Source: Intoshia linei
Lineage: Eukaryota > Orthonectida > Rhopaluridae
Assembly: GCA_001642005.1 (NCBI GenBank)
Contig: LWCA01000661.1
Coordinates: 1-20,977, forward strand
Length of the DNA: 20,977 nucleotides
Direction of reading: 5' to 3'
The position numbers and the translations under genes were made by a program. The notes under the pieces are model-generated. The model was not told where the DNA came from and did no database searches. It worked only from the letters and a program-made list of their open reading frames with translations. Shown piece after piece: positions 9,888 to 18,303 of the stretch (position 1 is the stretch's first letter; every line of letters begins with the position of its first letter).

Positions 9888-12800
9888 TTACAATGATTTG
9901 GAAAAAGACGAACAAGAATGATTCTGATTATTAACGGTTATACTGGTGTCATTTTCAGAGGTAGCCTTTTTTTCACACAATTTAGTGATTTCTGCACAAT
10001 GTCGGTCTAAAATTGACAAAACTGACATAATTGCCGGTGATCCAAATCCATGTGTTAAAATATTATAATCCATGAGTATATTTTGTGTGGTAGGATTTGA
10101 AGTACAAACATTAGAACACTCTTTTAAATTATTCATCATTTCTTGTAAATATTTTCTAAATAAAAATATAAAAAATTTTTTATTCCCATACTGAATGTTT
10201 ATTATTTTTGTTTTAAGAGAAATTTTGTCTTCAATAGAAGAATATGGTTTAACTTTATTTTGGGCTAGAATTTTACAAGGAAATGAGCTATCATTTAAAT
10301 AAGTCCAATCTCGCGCAAGTCTGAGTGCTTCACCTAAAACCAATCAATCAATACCATTAATACCATTAACTTAATTAAGAGCATATAAAAAGATGAAAAC
10401 AAACCTTCGACAAGAGAAGTAAATAAAGTAACTGGAGCAACTTTTCTTCTACCCGCTGCGATAGATAATCCAATATTGTCCAGTTCTTTTCTTAAAAATT
10501 TTCCACCGTTTTTCGATTTTGCTCTAAATTGGATTTAAAAATTAAACATTTAAAGTAAATTTGCCCACAGGCATTCACATATTAACGGTGATCGTATTTT
10601 ATATTGTGTATAATTGCGCCACACATTAACATTTTAATTATTTTTAATGTACTTGGAAATTTTCAAGTTTATTTGCTCATTGAACCCAATTTAATGTACT
10701 GTTGGTCAAATAAAGTGTAAATATTCAACTTTTGTCTATAAATACATGATAAATACCTTCTTAAAACTCCGCCAAGTAAAGATGCATTTAAACATTCTGG
10801 ATGGGAAAGTCTGCGTTGTATTTCACCAACATTCACTTTATATTTTGAAGTTGAACTTAATAATGACATGCGACCTGGGACAGTAGAAAATGTATCATTT
10901 GGACTGATTTTTTCGTTTAAAATTAAACAATGAGATTTTGAATTTTTTTTGGTCAAGACTAAAAATTTTAATTAAAAAATGATTAAAATTGAAAAATTTT
11001 ACCTCCATTTGTTTTTGCATAATTCCAGTGATATTTTTGATTTGAATTGTCAGAATGTATCTATAATATTCAATTAAATTTAAATTAGAGTGTAATTATT
11101 CTACACATCAAAAGTCATGAACTCTATATTTGAAATTCGAAAAAGACAACCATCTGTTAAAAAAATGTAATTGAATTAAAAAATTTATTGAAATTTTAAA
11201 TAACCTGTGATATTCGGTCCAATCCTCCAAAAGGTATGAGTATATCTAGAAGCGTCAATGTTAATTTAATTTAATAAATATAATTTACTTTGATTATTTG
11301 CATTTGGTTTAAGAGAGGAATTGGATACTTGGTTTGTTTCTGGGTTATTTCCACTTATATAATCGTTTGAATTAAATTGAGAAAATTGATTACTTTCATA
11401 TTTATTAATTAGATTTAAATCAGAAGGTAAATTTGATGAAAGTTGTGAATATTCATCTAAAATTTTTCAGTTTACATGAATATCAATATAATATTCTTTT
11501 TGAGTAAGATTAATTAATAATTCCTTATTAATAGGGTTTCTTAACATATTTTTGCATCGTACAAAATTTGGGTACATAAAATATAGAGAAGCCGCATACA
11601 ATACTATTAAATTTACTACCTACTATTCTAAATTAATAGAAAATATGAAAATGATTTTAGTACTGTGGAACAAAAATTTTTTAATCTAGCAGGGTAATGC
11701 TGCAAAAAAGCTAAATAATGGATGGAGGAACTAAATTTTTTATAAAAAATTGCATGTAGCGAGTCTAGGATTTTCATTTAGCACGGATTCCCTGTAAGCT
11801 CTCCACGACCCTGGTATTAAAGCGGTTATACCATCTGTGTATCCATAATCCTTCATGAAAAGTTACACATTCCAAAGAATTAAAATACAATTTTTGGTGG
11901 TCTCCATGAAACCTTGAATAATTTCAAAATTTCATGAACGACAAATATATTTTATTATCCCAGAGTTTATATGGGATGACATTGCGATATCTGGTGTATG
12001 GTAAAATATGTTAATCCTAACTTATATAACATGCTACGCGATTTTTGTGTGTGTTACGTTTTATTTAAATAACTTCCCGTCTTAGAATTTATAAAGTCCA
12101 TATTTCAATTACAGTTTTTTACGGGACATATAATAAGATAAATTTCAACCTTCCAAACTCACATCTTACGGGTCAAAAACTCCCATTGTCATTTTTTTTT
12201 GAAAATTAAACTAGTTGGAGAATTTAAAAAAATATATACGCTGATACGGATTTTAAAATCATAAAAATTATATCTTCAGGGCAAAAACCCCAAATTACCC
12301 TTCTTTTTTAAATGAAAACAGCCCTAAAATTTAAAAAAAAATTACAGGTGGTACAGTTGGTTCCTGTTAACACACACAAAAAATTTCAATCCAAATAAGT
12401 GACGACTTCACAAAAAAAATTAAGATAGAATAATTCACTTTAAAGTAAAAAGTAATGTAATATGATGGTTCCATTTGAAACAAATTTGGGAACCACTCCT
12501 TTATAAGATTGATAATAGTGAATGGTAGTATATTTAAGTTAGATTTTCAACGTGAATTTATTTTTTAAGTATAATAAAAATGTGCCTTCAGCAGAGCTAG
12601 GACCTGATTGTGGGTATTACATAACAGTCAACCTAGTATAAATATATTATCTTGCGTTTTTTATTTTGGGATTAAATTAATTGTTAATTTGGATTGCGCG
12701 GTTAATAAAAATTAGTAAAATTCTTATTTAGATTGAAATTATTCTTATTTACATGTTAGTATCTGAAATATATACTCAATTCTGTTATAGCTAAACGATC

Positions 12801-13790
12801 AGATACCTTGCAAAATATACTATACTAACTACATACACGACCGTGGAGAGCCAAAAATGGGTCCAAATCAGATGAAAGTCAAATGAAGGTTTGTAGGCCT
12901 TAGTTGCAAATAAAATTTTTTTTTCTCTATCCATTCTTTACAATTAGACTTTAATTCATCAGTTGTTAAACTTTTTTTGAGTGTTGTGTTACCATCCGAA
13001 GTAAAAAAAATTGGCCCAAAATACGAAAATTTTATCAAACAGCACTACATTATATTAGTTTAAAATTCTGTCCTCTGTCGGTCTGTAATCAGTTCCGAAC
13101 CTACCGTACAGAGATCTTCGGGAACAAGCTTTGACGGAATTTTTGTTAAATGGGGGCATAATTTTCCCAAATTAAATATTAAATTAGATCTTAGATAAGT
13201 GGCTAGGGCTATATTACACTACTTTCAGAAAATTTGTGATTGCGGAAAAATTTTTTATGGACCTATTTTTTATTTTCATGTGACCTCGAGTTTAGTAAGT
13301 TTGGCCATGGTTGTGATGATCGTGCCTTCATATGGCGGTTAGACCCTCCACGATCCTTTCTACTGGAGTAAAAATGACTAAATTTAATAAATAAAAAATT
13401 ACTTTGACCATTTAAATTTAATTTTTGGAAACAATTTGGAACTTGATTAGAAAACGGTACATTTCCATTAATATAACTATTAACTGTATTTGAATTAAAT
13501 TGAGAGAATGGATGATTTTGATATTTATGGTTTATATTTATTGAAAGTTGAGAATGATTAAAGTATTGTGGTATTTCCAAATCAGGTTTGAATGCATTTC
13601 TAGAATCGATTGGATATCCAAAAGGAGAAGAATAATTTGAATTTTGTAAGCTTGTTTCATTAAACCTTTCAATAGATTCTGAATTTGAAAATTTATAATC
13701 TGAATAATTAGCATATTGGTTTTTCAGATATTTACTGGATGATTGGTAGTTTTTACTTTCATCCTTACTCTTTTTTGTGACATCATTCAT
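9888..13790 (-). CDS. AP-2 family transcription factor, copy B (8 exons, 461 aa)
   Basis: Tandem paralogue of the gene at 195-4463, same strand. Exons: 13403-13790, 11289-11456, 11205-11245, 11003-11060, 10757-10958, 10405-10523, 10192-10333, 9888-10155; total 1386 nt, divisible by three, ending in TAA. Introns are 1946, 43, 144, 44, 233, 71 and 36 nt, all GT/AG. Core AP-2 strings are kept: [61 protein letters not shown]. Changes against copy A include Cys to Ser before TVPGR, SPPECL to SHPECL, and a 15-nt shorter exon before the domain. The ATG used by copy A is ATA followed by TAA here, so translation must start at the inner ATG (13788-13790). An extra 168-nt phase-1 exon (11289-11456) is absent from copy A. 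The 36-nt last intron is open in frame, so an unspliced form would add 12 residues. No disabling mutation is visible, so it appears functional. Confidence 0.88.
11457..13402 (-). other. Intron 1 of AP-2 copy B, repeat-filled
   Basis: A 1946-nt intron unlike that of copy A. It contains a complete-looking copy of the dispersed element (12014-12645), SINE-like CGTGGAGAGC pieces (about 11795-11830, 12839-12856, 13340-13360) and a segment at about 13095-13170 that matches 16948-17025 in reverse orientation. No exon is needed here to keep the reading frame, and none was recognised. Confidence 0.6.
12014..12645 (+). repeat. Dispersed element, copy 2 (longest)
   Basis: Starts near CTAACTTATATAAC, continues through a TGTGTGTTACGTTTTATTT tract, GTTAACACACACA at about 12367-12379, then ATGATGGTTCC and TTTGGGAACCACT, ending near ACATAACAGTCAACCTAGTA. 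It contains both parts found separately in copies 1 and 3, so it best shows the full element. No ORF. It sits inside intron 1 of AP-2 copy B. Confidence 0.5.
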
Positions 13791-14810
13791 ATTACTAAAT
13801 TTATCATTGTAAATTTTTAATTTTAAAAATTATATTTGAAGGTTCTATGAAATGTGTTTGTATTGTAAATCAAACTTTTAAAAATATACACAAATGACAC
13901 ATTGTAAATTTTATAAGTGTCAACTGGACAATGATTAAGTTATTTAGCCTTAGGCATAATTGATCCTTTTTATACGTATAATTTCAAAAAACTTTATTTT
14001 TTCAATTGGTCGAAAACGTTTAGAAATTTTTATCACTAATTTTCAAACAAAACCGTCAAAAAAACGAAAAAGTCGATGCTTAATTCAATAAAAAACACAT
14101 AACTCATTTTATTAAAAAAAATGTGATTTAATTATTGTCGACTATATGCAGAACATATTAGAAATGATACCTTAATTGTTTATATCTTTTCATTTTACCG
14201 TTTCAGGGTATTTTCAAATAAAACTAGCAATTTATAATATAATAATAATTATTGTGTACAAATTAATTTTGATAATTTAAAATGAAAAGTTTGTCGATTA
14301 ATTTCAAAGTTTTATATACATAATATTACTATTCTTGCATTCAGCCTCGGGAATAAGGCTAATTCGCCTTTAGGATGGATACATTATACACAGCCTAAAG
14401 CTATTTTTTAATGTGAGGCGTGGTCTATTCATAAATCATAATTAAGAAGAGATAATGATTTCTGATCCAATAAGATGTTTCATTGAATAAAATTACACGA
14501 TATTACAATTTTTCATGTATACCAGTTATAATTGTACGTTATAGTTATTAAAAATTGTTAAAATTGACACTTGAATTTTGTTTATATGAATTAATTTCTT
14601 AATTTTAACTTTTGTTAATGTCGCGCGTCAATAAACAATTATCGTGTCGCTATTAGCCATGACAAATAGCTATTATGAAATGTATTTCAATATTATGCTT
14701 GTATATTTATAGTGTTATATTTTGTTATTTTAAATTTCTTTCATCTTTGTTTATTTCTATTATAATTACCGAAACAATTAATCTAAAGAAAACGCCGTTA
14801 GATTAATACT
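13791..14810 (-). promoter_or_regulatory. 5' flank / promoter region of AP-2 copy B
   Basis: Paralogous to 4464-5455. Similarity fades beyond about 14600 and is last recognisable near 14800 (CCGTTAGATTAATAC against CCGTCAGATTAAAAG). The N-terminal start used by copy A is destroyed here: its ATGCAA corresponds to ATATAA just upstream of 13790, making this stretch 5' UTR in copy B. Confidence 0.55.
14340..14477 (-). promoter_or_regulatory. Conserved non-coding core upstream of AP-2 copy B
   Basis: Counterpart of 4962-5100. It keeps GCCTCGGGAATAAGG, the GGATGGATACATTA segment, CAGCCTAAAGC, GAGGCGTGG and the identical 50-nt block at 14428-14477 with the AGATAA and CCAAT motifs. Its survival in both copies suggests both are still transcribed under similar control. 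Confidence 0.55.
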
Positions 14811-15118
14811 AATCTTGTAATTAAAAGCTCAATTAATCTAGAATTTACTAATAGCCATTTTTAAATTATTTTAGACAATGCGGCACCGCACTAACGGTTT
14901 CTGTTATATTCTATTTAAAAAAGGACTATTATAATAGTTATTGTTTAATATTATTTTATTATTGCAATATATTGTATCGTAAAATATTAATATTTAATTT
15001 ATGGATTATCACAAGGATGAAATTGAATGAAAGTGTTTTTTTTATAAATTAGTGCATGACCACACTTTATCGCAGACTAACTTAATATCATTATCATCAT
15101 TAAATTGATACTGAATAT
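14811..15118. other. Spacer, nothing identified
   Basis: AT-rich sequence with no ORF or element end that I can support. Confidence 0.3.
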
Positions 15119-15513
15119 TAGGGGTGTGAATTTTTTCACTTTTTTGCGAAAATAAATTAATTTATATTTGATTATTTAATACATTTAATTTATATTTTTT
15201 TGTATTTATTCAGTTTTCTCATTGGAATCGGTTTTTTTATCAATTCGGCGTTTATGATTCGCTAGACGATAATTTTGCGCATCTTTATAGCTATTTGTAT
15301 AAAAAATTTTATATTTAAAATAATATTTTTAAGATAAAATTGTCATATATTAGTTACTGTGAGCGATACATTGTTCAAAAGTTTAGAGGCGATGCCTCAG
15401 GGTTTTTTTAACAGTTGAGAGGTAAGATTGGGTGCAAAATGAATATTTTCAAAATTTTCATATGGTGGAAAGGTGAAATTTTGATATAAAAATTCGTTCA
15501 CATTCCTAATATA
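15117..15513. mobile_element. Possible MITE with TAGG..TGTGAA ends
   Basis: Left end reads TTAGGGGTGTGAATTTTTTC and the right end, reverse-complemented, reads TTAGGAATGTGAACGAATTT, giving an imperfect terminal inverted repeat about 390 bp apart. TAATAT-like sequence on both sides could be a target duplication but is indistinct from background. No coding content. Confidence 0.4.
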
Positions 15514-16013
15514 TATATATGATAATTTATCACATTGAAAATGACAAAATAATTTTATATAATTTTAATTTTTCTGGAATTTTTGCTATTTATGACAATT
15601 TTTAGAATTGGACTGTTTTTAGTTTATTTTTAATATTATACACACAATATTATGTTAATATGTTAAATTCAATTTTATCTTATTTATTTTTGTTTTTAGT
15701 AAAAATTTTTATCAATGAAAAATTATTGATAAATTGAAAAATTGAAAAATTATAAGAACTTTAAACATTAATAAAATAAAAACTAAACGAGGTAATGTCA
15801 GACTATCCGTGGAAACGTAAGTTTGTAAAGTTGAAAATTGTACAGTGTACATTAAAATTATTTCAATTGGAATAACTTTAATGCTGATTAAATATTGTTT
15901 TATTGAAATAATTAGATATTCAAAGTAATTTGTTCAGATTATTAATTTAATAAATAACTAGAGATAATCCATTCAAATAACACCTGTCAGAAGTCGATTA
16001 ATTACTAAAGAAT
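15514..16013 (+). other. Upstream region of the 221-aa ORF with a possible leader intron
   Basis: Contains a strong donor, AAAC|GTAAGT at 15816/15817, and a good acceptor, CACCTGTCAG ending at 15990, which would define a 174-nt intron in the 5' UTR of the ORF at 16014. In another frame this join also gives a short continuous peptide (see findings). Otherwise AT-rich. Confidence 0.35.
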
Positions 16014-16679
16014 ATGCCGTTTCACAAATTAATATTGATGATTTTGTATATCGAAATGATATTGCACTTACACTCAAACAAACTTCCAAATAAAATCATA
16101 CATCAAAGGAAAAAATATGTAATCCAAGAAAATAAAAATATGAGTGAATTGGCAAAAATGGTGTTTAATATATTTAGTATTGATATTTTATCTCAGATTA
16201 TCAATATAGAGATAATAATTTTGCCAATTTTCAATATACCATTCATACGTTATGTTACGTCATTTAATGTCTATAATTATAATTATAAAGATTATACCTC
16301 GAAACTTTTTAAATATGATTTAATATTGGTGGTATTGGAGTTCATGTTTTTTACTACCTTCACATGTGTTTTTGATATCTTATCTATAGAAGATCCGTCC
16401 TTTAAAAAAGGGAAAAATTGCCTGTTTAATTTAGACATGAATACGATTATATCATCATTTATATTTTCATGTATTAGTGAATTTTTATCATTTAATTTAC
16501 TAATCTACAATAGTAAAAATAAAAATTTAGCTGAATACGACTATAAAAACTTTGTGGTGATTAAAATAGTGGTTTTAGTACTCCAATTTAGTTTTGAAAT
16601 AAATCGTTACGTTCAATACCTACAAGCAATCAAAATAAATGAAAAATTTTATATACGAATAAAACATGTCGGATCATAA
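16014..16679 (+). CDS. Unrecognised multi-pass membrane protein, single exon (221 aa)
   Basis: An intact ATG-to-TAA ORF of 222 codons. In DNA this AT-rich, where stop codons are frequent, such a length is very unlikely by chance, so I take it as coding. The N-terminus (LILMILYIEMILHL, about 6-19) is a signal peptide or anchor. Further hydrophobic segments lie at about 64-80, 103-126, 143-165 and 178-196, suggesting four or five membrane passes. Many residues are Ile, Phe, Asn and Lys, as codon bias would produce. An alternative start is the ATG at 16140 (MSELAK), giving 179 aa without the signal segment. AATAAA overlaps the stop codon (16679-16684). No family is recognised and no function can be assigned. 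Confidence 0.65.
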   Translation: MPFHKLILMILYIEMILHLHSNKLPNKIIHQRKKYVIQENKNMSELAKMVFNIFSIDILSQIINIEIIILPIFNIPFIRYVTSFNVYNYNYKDYTSKLFKYDLILVVLEFMFFTTFTCVFDILSIEDPSFKKGKNCLFNLDMNTIISSFIFSCISEFLSFNLLIYNSKNKNLAEYDYKNFVVIKIVVLVLQFSFEINRYVQYLQAIKINEKFYIRIKHVGS

Positions 16680-16684
16680 ATAAA

Positions 16685-17157
16685 ATTTTCACTTCAATTC
16701 ATAGTAAAACCAACGTTATTCTCTCGGTTAATTTTTATTTATTTCGAGTCTAAGTTATCGATCTAGTATAGTAGAATTCTATAATTCTCCCGATTTCGGC
16801 ATTTGCCCGAAATATTTCCCACTTTAAAAAAGTTAATCGTTACTTAACTATAAATGTAACTTAAGTTTAAATTTAACACAAATTAGTTATGATATTGAAA
16901 AAATTTTGTAATACTCATATTAGTAAATAGATGCCCCCATTTAAAAAAAATTTGGTGGAAATCCCGATGAAAGATTCCGTGGAAAATATTCGTAGGGATC
17001 TCGGATACGGTATATTCGGCACTAGTAGTTCGCCATAGGTATGTTTGAAACTAATATGTTTTTTTAATTACGCATAGATCAGCGGTGGGCATACTACGGC
17101 CCGCGAACCGCATGCGGAATCGAATAAAATTATTATTTATGAATAATTAGCTAATTT
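16685..17157. other. Spacer with repeat pieces and a hAT end
   Basis: The stretch 16948-17025 (ATGCCCCCATTTAA, later GATCTCGGATACGGTA and TTCGG) resembles the reverse complement of 13095-13170. At 17081-17115, CAGCGGTGGGCATACTACGG then CCCGCGAACCGC is a hAT-type 5' terminus. No gene is seen. Confidence 0.45.
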
Positions 17158-17279
17158 TTGTTTAAATTTGCTCAAATTTTCTTCTATTCTTTGCATATAC
17201 CCTATTCTCTCTATAACAACCCATTCTTGGGTTTTAGAAAAAGTTGGCACGATAGAGAATTTATAACTATATATAAATA

Positions 17280-17961
17280 TGATTATATTATAATATTTAA
17301 AATTTACCATTTCAAAAATCCCCCCACTAATAAAATTTAATTAAAAATACCATTTCAAGCCCTTGTGGAAAAATTGACTTACACCGATATTCTTTTTAAA
17401 AATCCGATTTTACGTAATGTTATGAAAAAAATTCACTTCATCAAACTACAAATAAAAAATCTAATTTTCTAGTTCTTAATGGAAAAATATCCTTTTTCCA
17501 ATACTTTTTTTAAAAAACTCTTATTCCAACCACAAATTACTAACGCTTAAGGGAATTACCTCTTTTTTCAATATTATTTTGAAAAATATTGAGTTGTTAC
17601 GAACTGGAACGCTACCATCAAGATTGTTAAAATTAAAAGAAACCCTTATGATTGTTCAACCTACGTCAACACAAAATGAAAAAAATTTCTCTACTGCTTC
17701 TAATTTTGTTACAAAACGTAGAACGCGTTTAAAAGACGAATCTATCAATATTATGTGTGTTTTGAAACAATTTTTCAACAATCTAAAATAAATAAATTTT
17801 TTTTTAATTAAATTTGTAAATTTTAATCTAGATTCGTGTTATTTCATTAATTAAATTTCTTTTTGTATCTAAAATTAATTAAGGTGTCTAAATTTTTTTA
17901 TCGTTTCTATATTATATATAAATAAAAATTTTTTATTTTTCCCTGGAAATCACAATCACTA
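17280..17961 (+). mobile_element. Decayed hAT element, copy 2
   Basis: Aligns with 6791-7360 over nearly its whole length, with an about 27-bp insertion near 17321 relative to copy 1. The right end, CACAATCACTA at 17951-17961, is the reverse complement of TAGTGATTGTG, the left end of copy 1, identifying this as the terminal repeat of the same family. The left boundary is uncertain; the hAT end at 17081 may belong to another family. Confidence 0.6.
17579..17791 (+). pseudogene. hAT transposase C-terminal domain fragment
   Basis: Uninterrupted frame of about 70 codons encoding LPSRLLKLKETLMIVQPTST then QNEKNFSTASNFVTKRRTRL, the hAT C-terminal dimerisation domain, ending in a natural TAA. No ATG begins it (the frame opens at TTG) and no catalytic region lies upstream, so it is a transposase remnant rather than an active gene. 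Its frame is better preserved than in copy 1 at 7075-7269, suggesting a younger insertion. Confidence 0.75.
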
Positions 17962-18037
17962 CTACATTATGGTCAAGCTGGTTGCTAATAAAATAAAAAT
18001 TTTATTTATAAATATAATCTATTGCATAATTTTTTGA

Positions 18038-18043
18038 TTTATT
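18038..18043 (-). terminator. Candidate poly(A) signal of the micro-exon gene
   Basis: Minus-strand AATAAA 24 nt beyond the TAA at 18068-18070. Position is right for a 3' end, but the hexamer is common in this DNA. Confidence 0.35.
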
Positions 18044-18067
18044 CTAAAGGGCTTCCCGATAATTCAG

Positions 18068-18303
18068 TTATTTCGAAATTTTGTTGATCAATCTAAATAA
18101 TGTAAAATTAATGACTACACCATGCATATTATTATTATTTACATCGTATTCTGTCTTTTTTTGTTTAAATTTACGTTGATAATAACTAAACGAACCGTTT
18201 TTGTGCAATTTGAATAAAACGATTCCCATTATTATGAAAATAAACATTAAAGCGACACTAATACATCCAGCTATAACAATTGTTTTTTTGGAATTTTTTT
18301 TTG
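18068..18303 (-). CDS. Terminal exon: transmembrane helix and cytoplasmic tail
   Basis: Best-supported exon of the gene at 18068-19512. It follows a long T-rich tract ending TTATTGTAG (acceptor at 18304-18305). The frame runs 77 codons to TAA: a short Lys-rich stretch, a hydrophobic helix of about 22 residues (VIAGCISVALMFIFIIMGIV), then KLHKNGSFSYYQRKFKQKK, consistent with the positive-inside rule for a type I protein. The preceding 57-nt intron starts with the consensus donor GTGAGT and happens to be open in frame, so retention would not truncate the protein. Confidence 0.6.

Noticed and set aside
10156-10191. Treating these 36 nt in AP-2 copy B as coding
   Set aside because: They have GT/AG ends and the matching place in copy A is a 37-nt GT/AG intron that would break the frame; removing them restores alignment with the AP-2 family.
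13263-13402. Continuation of AP-2 copy B exon 1 past its donor
   Set aside because: The open frame there is intronic and includes a SINE-like segment; the donor after CAAA at 13403 is shared with copy A and restores the frame to the next exon.
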